This document shows, piece by piece, positions 26,500 to 35,251 of a DNA stretch of 64,000 nucleotides; positions within the stretch are counted from its first letter, which is position 1; each line of letters begins with the position of its first letter. Both the position numbers and the translations under genes were made by a program. This DNA comes from Roseomonas rosulenta (lineage in GTDB: Bacteria; Pseudomonadota; Alphaproteobacteria; Acetobacterales; Acetobacteraceae): contig NZ_JACADR010000002.1 in the NCBI RefSeq assembly GCF_016106005.1, positions 1-64,000 of the forward strand, read 5' to 3'. Below the pieces are notes generated by a model. That model did no database searches. It was not told where the DNA came from and worked only from the letters and a program-made list of their open reading frames with translations.

Positions 26500-27564
26500 T
26501 CAGTTCAGCCGGAGGCCCCGGATCAGATCGGGCGAGGCCGTGACCTCGCCGCGCTCGACACGCTTCACGATCTCCGTCAGCGCGGCGTTGGCGCGGGCCG
26601 CGAGGCCGATCTCGGCGCCGCGCGCCACCACGAAGCCGTTGAGAAACTCGATCTCCGTCCGCCGCCCCTTCACCATGTCCTGGCCCATCGAGGCGCGATG
26701 CGCGCCGCCACCGGGCTTCTGCGTGTCCGCCATGCGCTGCGCGTCATAGGCGCGGCGCGCCGCGTCATCGCCCTCGCCGGCGCGGGCGATGATCTCGGGG
26801 TCGAGGTGCAGGATCTCCTCGAGGTCGTAGCCCAGCGCCTGGCCGACGCGGATCGCCTCGGACCCCAGCCGCGCGGCGAAGGCGCGGATCGCGTCATCCG
26901 CCGTCGCCTCCTTCGCCACCAGCCCGGTCGCGGCGGCGATGCCGTTGCCCATCACGTTCGCCACCAGCTTCGACCAGCGCTCGCCCCACAGGTTCGTCGT
27001 GGTCAGGGCGGAATCCGACAGCGCCAGCAGCGACGTGATGTATTCGGCGCGCGGCGAGATCCGCCCATGCGGCTCGCCCACCCGGTAGACGGTGTGCGAC
27101 GCACCGGACTTGCCGGCCGCGCGCTTCACCAGCCCCGGGCCCGACAGCTCCACCGTGATCAGCGAAGCGATGGCGCCGAGCACGCGGCCCCAGCCGACGA
27201 TTCCCGCGATCACTTCCTCATTGATGCAGTTCTGCAGCGAGACGACATAGCCGGAGGGCGCGAGGTACTGCGCGATCATGGTCGTCGCCCAGGCGGTGTC
27301 GTAGGACTTCATGCAGACGAAGGCGACATCGACCGGGCGTTCCTTCGCGAAGGACTGCAACTCGGTGATATGGATCGCGCGCACCGGCACGGTGAAGGCC
27401 GGCACGTCCTTCAGGTGCTCGATGGTCAGCCCGCGGCTGCGCATCGCCTCGACGTGCTCGGGCCAGGGATCGACGAAGGTCACGTCGTGGCCGGCCTGCG
27501 CCATGTAGGCGCCGGCATAGCCGCCGACGGCGCCGGCTCCGATGATGGCGATGCGTGGCTTCAT
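26500..27564 (-). CDS. Ketopantoate reductase-like protein (PanE/ApbA family)
   Basis: A 354-residue 2-dehydropantoate-2-reductase-fold enzyme, longer than true PanE (about 300). The Rossmann fingerprint is IIGAGAVGGYAGAYMAQAGH (residues 6-25). DVAFVCMKSYDTAW carries the conserved Lys of the family, and LWGERWSKLVANVMGNGIAA the C-terminal helix motif. No other pantothenate gene is nearby, so a catabolic 2-oxoacid or hydroxyacid dehydrogenase role beside the SDR is more likely than coenzyme A synthesis. It is divergent from the DUF4347-like gene. Confidence 0.83.
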   Translation of the reverse strand: MKPRIAIIGAGAVGGYAGAYMAQAGHDVTFVDPWPEHVEAMRSRGLTIEHLKDVPAFTVPVRAIHITELQSFAKERPVDVAFVCMKSYDTAWATTMIAQYLAPSGYVVSLQNCINEEVIAGIVGWGRVLGAIASLITVELSGPGLVKRAAGKSGASHTVYRVGEPHGRISPRAEYITSLLALSDSALTTTNLWGERWSKLVANVMGNGIAAATGLVAKEATADDAIRAFAARLGSEAIRVGQALGYDLEEILHLDPEIIARAGEGDDAARRAYDAQRMADTQKPGGGAHRASMGQDMVKGRRTEIEFLNGFVVARGAEIGLAARANAALTEIVKRVERGEVTASPDLIRGLRLN

Positions 27565-27583
27565 TGGCGTTCCGTCCCGTCAT

Positions 27584-27597
27584 TCGATCCACGTCAA
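27584..27597. promoter_or_regulatory. Candidate FNR/CRP-family box
   Basis: TCGAT-CCAC-GTCAA matches the FNR/FixK consensus TTGAT-N4-ATCAA at 8 of 10 positions, and the right half GTCAA is common in alphaproteobacterial sites. It lies in the 115-bp divergent gap, about 83 bp before the DUF4347-like gene and 20 bp before the ketopantoate-reductase-like gene. Function is not shown. Confidence 0.35.
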
Positions 27598-27679
27598 GGC
27601 GCCCGCGCCCCGCATGTGGGAGGCATGTTCCGGTGAAGCCCGCCTCCCGGCAAGGGCACACGAGGACAGGACCACGCCG

Positions 27680-28231
27680 ATGAAGACGACGGCCGCCACG
27701 CTCTATGTCTACGATCCGCAGTTCGAGGCGAACGCGAAGGCCTTCCAGGAGGAGATCGGCGGCGATTGCGCGATCCGCCCGGTGACCGGCTTCGACGACC
27801 TGGTCAAGGCGCTCGACTCCTACACCCAGGTCGGCTTCCTGGTGTTCGACACCCATGGCGAACCTGGCAAGGTCGCGCTGGCGGATGGCAGCCGGGTGGA
27901 AGGCTTCGACTTCCGGCTGCTGCGGCTGCTGCCGAAGGAGTTGCTGCGCAAGGACGCGCGCGTCCTGTTCTACGGCTGCAACATCGGCGAAGGCGCGGCC
28001 GGGGATACCTTCCTCGACGATTTCGGCCTGGCGGCCTTCCGCGGCAAGGGCGGCACCGCCGGCGCCAGCACCGTGACCAACTTCTCCCTCTCGCTCGGTC
28101 CGCTCGGCTCGGTCGAGACATGGATGGAACTCGAGAGCCCCTTCGCTGCCCGGCTCAAGGTGGCGCGCTTCAACGAGGCCGGCACGCGCGAGGCGAGCAT
28201 GAGCGTCGATCGCTGGGGCAACCGGGACTGA
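27680..28231 (+). CDS. Small DUF4347-like protein (CHAT/caspase-fold related, tentative)
   Basis: A 183-residue protein without signal peptide. The central region FLVFDTHGEPGKVAL...VLFYGCNIGEGAAGDTFLDDFG has the His-Gly and Gly-Cys pair and the surrounding residues that I associate with DUF4347, the domain found near the N-terminus of some large repeat-rich surface proteins and distantly related to caspase-like CHAT/C80 peptidases. Here it stands alone in the cytoplasm. If the fold is right, the His of DTHGE and the Cys of YGCNIG would be the catalytic pair. GAGGACAGG lies ~10 bp before the ATG at 27680. Neighbours give no clue to substrate. Confidence 0.6.
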   Translation: MKTTAATLYVYDPQFEANAKAFQEEIGGDCAIRPVTGFDDLVKALDSYTQVGFLVFDTHGEPGKVALADGSRVEGFDFRLLRLLPKELLRKDARVLFYGCNIGEGAAGDTFLDDFGLAAFRGKGGTAGASTVTNFSLSLGPLGSVETWMELESPFAARLKVARFNEAGTREASMSVDRWGNRD

Positions 28232-28247
28232 CGCGCGCCGCCCAGCC

Positions 28248-29201
28248 TCAGCCGGCGGCGATCGCCGCCTCCACCGCCAGCGCCACGGCCAGCGCGCGCC
28301 GCCCCGCCGCGCCGTCCACCGCCACCGGCGCGCCATCGAGGCAGGCGGCGACGAAGGCCGCCTGCTCGGCCTCCAGGCTGTCATGGTCGGTCCAGGTGGC
28401 GCGGTCGATGCCATGGCCCGGCATGTTCGCGACCGCCTCCGCCCCGCCGCGGCGCAGCACCGCGAGCGAGCGGTCGAGGAAGTCCACGCTCATCTCGCCC
28501 TCGGTGCCGAGCACGCGCAAGCGGCGCTCCATCGCGAGCGACACCCGCGATGCCGTGATCACCGCCGCCCGCCCGCCCGGGAAGCGCAGCCGCGCCACCG
28601 CGAAATCCGGCCGTTCCGAGGCCACCGCCGCGCCGACCGCCTCGATGCCCTCGGGCTCCGCCCCGGCCAGGGTCAGCACCAGGTCGATGTCGTGGATCAT
28701 CAGGTCCAGAACGACCGACACATCCAGGCTGCGCGGCCGGAAGGGCGCGGCGCGCACCGCCTCGAAGGACAGGGCGCGGCCGCCCGAGGGTGCGCCAACA
28801 ACGGCGCGGAAGGCGGCCGAGAAGCGCTCGATATGGCCGACCTGGAGCACCCGCCCGGCCGCGGCAGCCTGCGCGACCAGCGCATCGGCCTGCGCCAGCG
28901 TGGCCGCGATCGGCTTCTCGATGAAGACATGCCGACCGGCCGCCAGCGCCGCCTCCGCCAGGTCGAAGTGAAAACGCGTCGGCACCGCAACGATCACCGC
29001 GTCGGCGGCGGCGATCAGCGCGCCGGCCTCCATCGGCGCCGCCCCGACCTCGGCCGCCACCGCGGCGGCGCGGGCGGGGTCGGCGTCGTGCAGCCCGACC
29101 AGGCGGATGCGCGGGTTGGCGGCGGCCTTGAGGGCGTGGAAGCGGCCGAAATGGCCGACCCCCAGGATGCCGAGGGCGAGTCGAGGGTCCGGGGCGTTCA
29201 T
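28248..29201 (-). CDS. Gfo/Idh/MocA-family oxidoreductase
   Basis: A 317-residue NAD(P)-dependent sugar oxidoreductase. The Rossmann loop is GILGVGHFGRFHALKAA, followed by FIEKPIAATLAQAD with the conserved EKP, and VVLDLMIHDIDLVLTLAG matching the family's GG-x-x-x-D-x-x-x-H-like segment, here with Leu-Met-Ile replacing part of it. Similar short members include GnnA-type UDP-N-acetylglucosamine 3-dehydrogenases of lipid A pathways, but no lpx gene is adjacent, so that is only a possibility. It diverges from secDF across 115 bp of C/G-tract DNA. Confidence 0.82.
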   Translation of the reverse strand: MNAPDPRLALGILGVGHFGRFHALKAAANPRIRLVGLHDADPARAAAVAAEVGAAPMEAGALIAAADAVIVAVPTRFHFDLAEAALAAGRHVFIEKPIAATLAQADALVAQAAAAGRVLQVGHIERFSAAFRAVVGAPSGGRALSFEAVRAAPFRPRSLDVSVVLDLMIHDIDLVLTLAGAEPEGIEAVGAAVASERPDFAVARLRFPGGRAAVITASRVSLAMERRLRVLGTEGEMSVDFLDRSLAVLRRGGAEAVANMPGHGIDRATWTDHDSLEAEQAAFVAACLDGAPVAVDGAAGRRALAVALAVEAAIAAG

Positions 29202-29316
29202 GCCCCGCTCCTACCCCCTTCGCGGGGGCATGGAAATCCGCCCCCCGCGCGGGGTTGCATCGCCCCTCCCCCCTCGCCATTGTCCGCCCGCTTCGAACCT
29301 GGGGTGCCGTCTGCCG

Positions 29317-31884
29317 ATGCTGAATTTCGCGCGCTGGAAGACCGCCGCGATCCTGCTGGTCTGCCTGGCCGGGGTGCTCGTCAGCATCCCCAACCTGCTG
29401 CCGCGCGCCGCCTTCCCGGACTGGTTCCCGGTGCGCCAGGTGAACCTCGGGCTCGACCTGCGCGGCGGGTCCTACCTCCTGCTGGAGGTAGACCTCAACA
29501 CCGTGGTCCGGGAGCGGCTCGACAGCATGGTCGATGCCGCCCGCATGCGGCTGCGCACGGCCAATGTGCGCTACGTGAACCTCGCCTCCGACACGGCGAA
29601 CCGGCGCATGGGGCTGCGCGTGACCGACCCCGCGCAGATCCCCGCCGCCGTCGCCGTGCTGCGCGAACTGGCCAACCCGATCCAGGCCAGCACCGGCCAG
29701 TCGGTGCCCGACCTCGACGTGACCAGCCAGCCGGACGGGCAGGTCTGGGCCGCGCTGACCGAGGCCGGGCTGCGCGCCAAGGCGTCCTCCGCCGTCGAGC
29801 AATCCATCGAGATCGTCCGCCGCCGCGTCGACGAGACCGGCGTGGCCGAGGCGCTGATCGCCCGCCAGGGCCAGAGCCGCATCCTGGTCACGCTGCCCGG
29901 CATCGAGGACCCGGACCGCATCAAGACCCTGCTCGGGCGCACCGCCCGCATGACCTTCCACCTGGTGGACGAGGCCGCCTCGCTTGCGGCAACGCCGCCC
30001 CCCGGCGTGATGTTCCTCCCCGGCGAGCGCGAGGGCGAGCGCTTCGCCGTGCGCCGCCGCGTCGAGGTGGACGGCGCCAACCTGACGAACGCCCGCGCCG
30101 GGCAGGACGGGCGCACCGGCGAATGGGTGGTGAACTTCACCTTCGATTCGGTCGGCACGCGCCGCTTCGCGCAGATCACGCGCGAGAATGTCGGGCGCCC
30201 CTTCGCGGTGGTGCTGGACGAGAAGGTCATCACCGCCCCGGTGATCCGCGAGCCGATCGTGGGCGGCCAGGGCCAGATCAGCGGGTCCTTCAACGCGCGC
30301 AGCGCCAACGACCTGGCGGTACTGCTGCGCGCCGGGGCCCTGCCCGCGCCCCTCACGGTGGTGGAGGAACGCACCGTCGGGCCCGAGCTGGGGGCGGATG
30401 CGATCCGGGCGGGCATGATCTCGCTGGCCGCGGGCACGATCTTCGTCTTCCTCTACATGGGCTTCGCCTACGGCATCCTCGGCTGGTTCGCCAACATCGC
30501 GCTCGCCATCAACATCATCCTGCTGGTCGCCTTCATGTCGCTGATCGAGGCGACGCTGACCCTGCCCGGCATCGCCGGCATCGTGCTGACGCTCGGCACC
30601 GCGCTCGACGCGAACATCCTGATCAACGAGCGTATCCGCGAGGAGGTGCGCAACGGACGAACGCCGATCAGCGCGCTCGAGGCCGGCTACACCAAGGCCT
30701 CGGGCACCATCCTCGATTCGAACCTGACCAATCTCATCGCCATGGCCTGCCTCTATGGCTTCGGCTCCGGCCCGGTGAAGGGCTTCGCCGTCACGGTCGC
30801 GGTGGGCACGGTGGTGCAGATGTGGACCGCGACCGTGCTGACGCGGCTGTTCGTCTCATGGTGGTACAAGCGCACGCGGCCCAAGGAACTGCCGGTCTTC
30901 CAGCGGCCCGGCCTGTCGCTCTACGAAAGGCTGCGTCGCCCGCTCTTCCGCATCTTCCCCGACAACACGCGCATCCCCTTCATGAAGGGCGCGCGGATCG
31001 GGCTGGTGGTGTCCGCGCTGCTGTCCTCCGCCTCGGTCGCGATCGCCTTCCATCCGGGGCTCGAGAAGGGCATCGACTTCAAGGGTGGCATCGAGATGGA
31101 GGTGCGCACGCCCACGCCGGGTGACATCGGCATGCTTCGCGCCGCGGTGGGCGGGCTCAACCTCGGCGACGTCACGCTGCTGCAGTTCGGCGATGCATCG
31201 ACCTATGCGCTACGCCTGCCCGCCCAGGGCGACGAGGGCGCGGTGCAGCGCTCCGTCAACGCGGTGCGCAGCGCGCTCGAGCAGGTCGCGCCGGGCACGC
31301 GGATCCTGCGGGTCGAGGCGGTGGGCAACCGCGTCTCGAACGAACTGTTCATCGGCGGCCTGCTCGCGCTCGGGCTCTCCTTCCTGGCGATGCTCGTCTA
31401 CATCTGGGCGCGCTTCGAATGGCAGTTCGGCATCGCCGCCATCACCACCCTGATCCTGGACGCCACCAAGACCATCGGCTTCATGGTGCTGTTCCAGATC
31501 GAGTTCAACCTGACCACCATCGCCGGCATCTTGACCGTGATCGGCTTCAGCGCGAACGACAAGGTGGTGGTGTTCGACCGCATGCGAGAGAACCTGCGCA
31601 AGTTCAAGCAGATGCCGCTCGAACAGTTGGTCGATCAGTCGATCAACGAGACGATGAACCGATCGCTCGGCACGTCCATGACGTTGCTGCTCTCGGCATT
31701 GCCCCTGGCGCTGTTCGGCGGCGATACCCTGTCGGGCTTCGCCTGGGTGATGGTGGTGGGGATCGTGATCTCGGCTGGGTCGTCGGTGTTCATCGCGGCA
31801 CCGATCGTGCTCTTCACCGGGCGGACCCGGCTGCGGCGCGGCGAGGCCGAGGCGCCCGCAGGAGCGAACCCCGCAAAGCCGTGA
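29317..31884 (+). CDS. secDF: Protein translocase subunit SecDF (single-chain fusion)
   Basis: Inner-membrane RND-type factor that uses the proton gradient to pull secreted proteins through SecYEG; 855 residues. The SecD half has one N-terminal membrane helix, the LGLDLRGGSYLLLEVD motif, a large periplasmic P1 domain and five membrane helices including TALDANILINERIREE. The SecF half starts near residue 560 with GIDFKGGIEMEV, followed by GFSANDKVVVFDRMRENL. SecD and SecF are commonly separate genes, with fusions in several lineages. ATG 29317 begins MLNFARWKTAAILL; the longer frame upstream runs into the divergent promoter. No yajC is adjacent. Confidence 0.96.
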   Translation: MLNFARWKTAAILLVCLAGVLVSIPNLLPRAAFPDWFPVRQVNLGLDLRGGSYLLLEVDLNTVVRERLDSMVDAARMRLRTANVRYVNLASDTANRRMGLRVTDPAQIPAAVAVLRELANPIQASTGQSVPDLDVTSQPDGQVWAALTEAGLRAKASSAVEQSIEIVRRRVDETGVAEALIARQGQSRILVTLPGIEDPDRIKTLLGRTARMTFHLVDEAASLAATPPPGVMFLPGEREGERFAVRRRVEVDGANLTNARAGQDGRTGEWVVNFTFDSVGTRRFAQITRENVGRPFAVVLDEKVITAPVIREPIVGGQGQISGSFNARSANDLAVLLRAGALPAPLTVVEERTVGPELGADAIRAGMISLAAGTIFVFLYMGFAYGILGWFANIALAINIILLVAFMSLIEATLTLPGIAGIVLTLGTALDANILINERIREEVRNGRTPISALEAGYTKASGTILDSNLTNLIAMACLYGFGSGPVKGFAVTVAVGTVVQMWTATVLTRLFVSWWYKRTRPKELPVFQRPGLSLYERLRRPLFRIFPDNTRIPFMKGARIGLVVSALLSSASVAIAFHPGLEKGIDFKGGIEMEVRTPTPGDIGMLRAAVGGLNLGDVTLLQFGDASTYALRLPAQGDEGAVQRSVNAVRSALEQVAPGTRILRVEAVGNRVSNELFIGGLLALGLSFLAMLVYIWARFEWQFGIAAITTLILDATKTIGFMVLFQIEFNLTTIAGILTVIGFSANDKVVVFDRMRENLRKFKQMPLEQLVDQSINETMNRSLGTSMTLLLSALPLALFGGDTLSGFAWVMVVGIVISAGSSVFIAAPIVLFTGRTRLRRGEAEAPAGANPAKP

Positions 31885-31889
31885 TGCCC

Positions 31890-31921
31890 GCGGCGTGGCC
31901 CACGTCAGTGAGCCACGCCGC
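31890..31921. terminator. Strong bidirectional hairpin between secDF and the iron alcohol dehydrogenase gene
   Basis: A perfect 9-bp stem, GCGGCGTGG with CCACGCCGC, whose loop contains a further 3-bp stem (CAC-gtca-GTG). It begins 6 bp after the secDF stop and ends just before the stop of the convergent gene. No T-run is present, but the stem is the strongest seen in the window and fits a shared transcription end. Confidence 0.6.
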
Positions 31922-31929
31922 CTGACGGA

Positions 31930-33099
31930 TCAGCCCGCCCAGGCGCGCCGGTAGAGCGCGACGATCTCCTCGGCGCCGGGCACCGCCGGGTTGTTCGCGG
32001 GCGAGCCCGAGGCCAGCGCCTGCGCCGCCATGGTCGGCAGCAGCCCGTCCCACTTCGCGGCATCAATGCCGAAGGCGGCGGGCGTGGGCACCGCCAGGTC
32101 TCGGTTCAGGTCGCGCAGTTCCTGCAGCAGCCTCGCCGCCGCCGACTGGTCGCCCTCGGCCGCCGTCGCGACGCCCATGGCGCGCGCCGCCTCCGCATAG
32201 CGCGGCAGCGCGGCGTTCAGGCTGTATTCCGTCACCGCCGGCAGCAGCATGGCGTTGGACAGCCCATGCGGGACATGGAAATGCGCCCCGATCGGGCGCG
32301 ACATGCCATGCACCAGCGCGACCGAGGAATTGCTGAAGGCGATGCCCGCCAGCGTCGCCCCCTTCATCATCGCCGCGCGCGCGATGGCGTTGGACGGTTC
32401 GCGATAGACCGTGCGCAGGTTGGGCGCGATCAGCCGCATGGCACGCAGCGCGTATTCATCGGCCTCGTCATTCGCGCGCTTGCTCACGAAGGCTTCGAGC
32501 GCATGCGTCAGGCTGTCGATTCCGGTATCCGCCGTGATGCGCGGCGGCAGCGAGTAGGTCAGCTCGAAATCCACCACCGCCGCCAGGGGCAGAGCCCCCA
32601 GGCCGGCGATCAGCATCTTCTCGTCGCGCTCGGTGTCGGTGATGACGGTGAAGCGCGTCGCCTCGCTGCCCGTGCCCGCCGTGGTCGGGATGCAGATCAC
32701 CGGCAGCGCGGCGCGGTTGGCCTGCGCGGGCACCTTGAAGTCGCGCATCTTGGCACCCGGCGGCGCGGCGCCCAGGATCGCCATGGCCTTCGCGGTGTCC
32801 ATCGGCGATCCGCCGCCGAAGCCGACCAGGCAGTCGTAGTCGCCACCCTTCATCGCGGCGACGCCGGCCTCGATCACCGCATCGGTCGGGTCGGGCACGG
32901 TGTCGCTGAACACGCCCGGCGCGATACCCGCGGCGCGCAGGGGTGCCAGCGCCTTCTCCACCGTGCCGGAGGAGACCATCCAGGGATCCGTCACCAGCAG
33001 CGGGCGCGACAGACCGAACTGCGCCAGCACTTCGGCCAGCTTCGCGACGGAGCCGCCGCCGATCATCATCAGCCGCGGCGAGACGAAGGTGGTGGTCAT
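31930..33099 (-). CDS. Iron-containing alcohol dehydrogenase
   Basis: A 389-residue group III alcohol dehydrogenase. The NAD-binding GFGGGSPMDTAKAMAIL, IPTTAGTGSEATRFTVI and the metal-binding histidines in DSLTHALEAFVS and HGMSRPIGAHFHVPHGLSNA are clear. Substrates range from propanediol and butanol to hydroxyacids or maleylacetate. The ATG overlaps the stop of a 3-hydroxyisobutyrate-dehydrogenase-like gene by 4 bp, so the pair may oxidise and reduce related short hydroxy compounds. Confidence 0.93.
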   Translation of the reverse strand: MTTTFVSPRLMMIGGGSVAKLAEVLAQFGLSRPLLVTDPWMVSSGTVEKALAPLRAAGIAPGVFSDTVPDPTDAVIEAGVAAMKGGDYDCLVGFGGGSPMDTAKAMAILGAAPPGAKMRDFKVPAQANRAALPVICIPTTAGTGSEATRFTVITDTERDEKMLIAGLGALPLAAVVDFELTYSLPPRITADTGIDSLTHALEAFVSKRANDEADEYALRAMRLIAPNLRTVYREPSNAIARAAMMKGATLAGIAFSNSSVALVHGMSRPIGAHFHVPHGLSNAMLLPAVTEYSLNAALPRYAEAARAMGVATAAEGDQSAAARLLQELRDLNRDLAVPTPAAFGIDAAKWDGLLPTMAAQALASGSPANNPAVPGAEEIVALYRRAWAG

Positions 33100-33983
33100 G
33101 CCCGCTGCCCCGCCCGGATCATGGTGATGATGCCGGAGAAATCCTTGCCCCCGCCGCCGCCTTCGACGAAGCGGTCGAAAAGCGCCAGCGCCAGCGCGCC
33201 GACCGGCGCATCGACCCCCGCGTCCTTCGCCGCCTGCTGCGCGAGGCCGAGATCCTTGCGCATCAGCGCCGCGGTGAAGCCCGGCGCGTAGTCACGGTTG
33301 GCCGGGCTCGCCGGTACCGGCCCGGGCACCGGGCAGTAGGAATTGAGCGCCCAGGACATCGCGGTGGATTTCGAGCAGACGTCATACAACGCCTGCGCCG
33401 GCAGTCCGAGCCGCTCGGCCATCACGAAGGCCTCGCTGGTCACGGCCATGGTCGCCGCCAGCATCATGTTGTTGCACAGCTTCGCGACCTGGCCCGCGCC
33501 GGCCTCGCCGCAATGCACGATGGTCTTGCCCATGGCTTCGAGGACGGGGCGCGCACGTTCCACAGCCGCGGCGTCGCCGCCGACCATGAAGGTCAGCGTG
33601 CCGGCCTCGGCCCCCATCACGCCGCCCGAGACCGGCGCATCGAGGAAGGGGCGGCCGGTCGCCGCCGCGACCTCGCGCGCCGTCGCGACATCGATGGTCG
33701 AGCAATCCATCAGCAGCGCATCCGCGCGGGAGGCCTTGGACAGGCCGCCCTGCCCCAGCCAGGCGTCGCGCACCTGCTCGCCCGCCGGCAGCATCGTGAT
33801 GACCACATCGGCGTCCTTCGCCGCGGCCGCGGCCGAGAAGCCCGCCACGGCGCCCGCCGCGACCAGCGCATCGACGGCCGGCTGGACGATGTCGAAGACC
33901 ACGACCTGATGCCCGGCCTTGAGCAGGTTGCGCGCCATCGGCCCGCCCATCCTGCCGAGGCCGATGAAGCCGATCCGTGCCAT
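33096..33983 (-). CDS. 3-hydroxyisobutyrate dehydrogenase-like NAD(P)-dependent oxidoreductase
   Basis: A 295-residue beta-hydroxyacid dehydrogenase. Features in order: GFIGLGRMGGPMARNLLKAG (cofactor loop), APVSGGVMGAEAGTLTFMVGG (substrate-binding signature), and AKLCNNMMLAATMAVTSEA with the catalytic Lys. Members act on 3-hydroxyisobutyrate, tartronate semialdehyde, or sulfo/phospho analogues; the remaining valine-pathway genes are not here. First gene of a two-gene transcript with the iron alcohol dehydrogenase. Confidence 0.87.
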   Translation of the reverse strand: MARIGFIGLGRMGGPMARNLLKAGHQVVVFDIVQPAVDALVAAGAVAGFSAAAAAKDADVVITMLPAGEQVRDAWLGQGGLSKASRADALLMDCSTIDVATAREVAAATGRPFLDAPVSGGVMGAEAGTLTFMVGGDAAAVERARPVLEAMGKTIVHCGEAGAGQVAKLCNNMMLAATMAVTSEAFVMAERLGLPAQALYDVCSKSTAMSWALNSYCPVPGPVPASPANRDYAPGFTAALMRKDLGLAQQAAKDAGVDAPVGALALALFDRFVEGGGGGKDFSGIITMIRAGQRA

Positions 33984-34058
33984 GGCGCCTTCCCTCCGTG
34001 TTCAGCGCCCGGGAGGGTAGGCGCGGGCGGGTGCGGCGTCACCTCCTCGGCGCGGTGG

Positions 34059-34151
34059 TCACGGCTCCGAGGCGTGGCGGACGGCCTCGATGTCCTGGCC
34101 ATTCGGAGCGAAGACGAAGGCGGCGGCGAGGCCAACATGGTCGATGACCAT
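34059..34151 (-). pseudogene. Remnant of a VOC/glyoxalase-family gene (internally deleted)
   Basis: A 30-codon frame with ATG and TGA in the 200-bp gap before the hydroxyisobutyrate-dehydrogenase gene. Its beginning, MVIDHVGLA, matches the first strand of glyoxalase/dioxygenase (VOC) proteins, and it runs directly into AAAFVFAPNGQDIEAVRHA, which matches their last strand (usually AFVLDPDGNNIEAVCH). The ~100 residues normally between are missing, so this looks like an in-frame internal deletion. AAGGTG upstream of the ATG could be the original ribosome site. The identification rests on recalled family patterns. Confidence 0.6.
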
Positions 34152-34183
34152 GCGGCACCTTGGCGTCGTGGAAGCGACGCGGC

Positions 34184-35251
34184 CTATAGCGAGGCGGCGC
34201 GCGCCCTCGCATAAAGCGCGAGCCGCATCGCCGCGGCCGGCGCCAGCCCGCCGCTGAGGTCGAGCCCCGCCGGGGGCAGCGTCTCGGCGAAGTGGCAGGC
34301 TGCGGCGTGCCCGTCCGACAGCGTGCGCAGCGCCGGTTCCTCCTGGCGGCAGCGCTCCTGCGCGAAGGCGCAGCGCGTGTGGAATCGGCAGCCGGGCGGG
34401 ATGTTCATCGGGCTCGGCACGTCGCCGCCGAGCGGCTTCACCTGGCCGCGGCGCTGCGGGTCGGGATGCGGGATCGCCGCCAGCAGCGCGCGCGTATAGG
34501 GGTGGCGCGGGGTGGCAAACAGGTCGCGCTTGCGCGCCGTCTCGACGATGCGCCCGAGATACATGACCGCCACGCGGTCCGCGACATGCTTCACCACCGC
34601 AAGGTCATGCGCGATGAACAGGTAGGCGAGGCCGAAGCGCCGCTGCAGGTCCTTGAGCAGGTTCACCACCTGCGCCTGGATCGAGACGTCCAGCGCGCTG
34701 ACCGGCTCGTCGCAAACGATCAACTCGGGCTGCACCGAAAGCGCGCGCGCGATGCCGATGCGCTGGCGCTGGCCGCCGCTGAACTCGTGCGGATAGCGTT
34801 CCGCGTGGAAGCCGCGCAGCCCGACCAGGGAGAGCAGCTCCGCCACCCGCGCGCGGCGCGATGCGGCATCGCCGATGCCGTGCACCTGCATCGGCTCGGC
34901 GATGGTGTCCGCCACCGTCAGACGCGGGTTGAGGCTCGCATAGGGGTCCTGGAAGACGATCTGCATCCGCCGCCGCATCGCGCGCAGCGCGCCGCCCGAA
35001 ATGCCGGTGATGTCGCGCCCCTCGAAGCGCAGCGTCCCGGCGGAGGGCTCGATCAGGCGCAGCACGAGGCGCGCCGTGGTGGACTTCCCGCAGCCGGATT
35101 CGCCCACCAGCGCCAGCGTCTCGCCACGGTCGAGGGTGAAGGAGACGCCATCCACCGCGCGCACCGTGCCGACCTGCTTCGCCAGCAGCAGGCCGCGGCG
35201 CACGGGGTAGTGCTTGGCGAGGTCGGTGACCTCCAGCAGCGGCGCGCTCAT
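34184..35251 (-). CDS. Oligopeptide/dipeptide ABC transporter ATP-binding protein (DppF/OppF type)
   Basis: ATPase of 355 residues. Walker A is [12 protein letters not shown], signature [15 protein letters not shown], Walker [17 protein letters not shown]. The C-terminal oligo_HPY domain has the Cys-rich [20 protein letters not shown] that binds a cluster or metal in this family. A tail of ~35 residues beyond that domain looks poorly conserved. Last gene of the eight-gene transport/hydrolase operon; its ATG overlaps the dppD-like stop by 4 bp. Confidence 0.94.
   Translation of the reverse strand: MSAPLLEVTDLAKHYPVRRGLLLAKQVGTVRAVDGVSFTLDRGETLALVGESGCGKSTTARLVLRLIEPSAGTLRFEGRDITGISGGALRAMRRRMQIVFQDPYASLNPRLTVADTIAEPMQVHGIGDAASRRARVAELLSLVGLRGFHAERYPHEFSGGQRQRIGIARALSVQPELIVCDEPVSALDVSIQAQVVNLLKDLQRRFGLAYLFIAHDLAVVKHVADRVAVMYLGRIVETARKRDLFATPRHPYTRALLAAIPHPDPQRRGQVKPLGGDVPSPMNIPPGCRFHTRCAFAQERCRQEEPALRTLSDGHAAACHFAETLPPAGLDLSGGLAPAAAMRLALYARARAASL

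Noticed and set aside
29255-29283. TTGCAT-N17-CATTGT upstream of secDF as a sigma-70 promoter
   Set aside because: Only three of six bases match in each hexamer. Spacing alone is not enough to call it.
28383-31124. A 913-codon plus-strand frame across the Gfo/Idh and SecDF genes
   Set aside because: It is antisense to the first and out of frame with the second, and its Arg/Pro/Gly-rich product matches nothing. SecDF in the correct frame is unmistakable.
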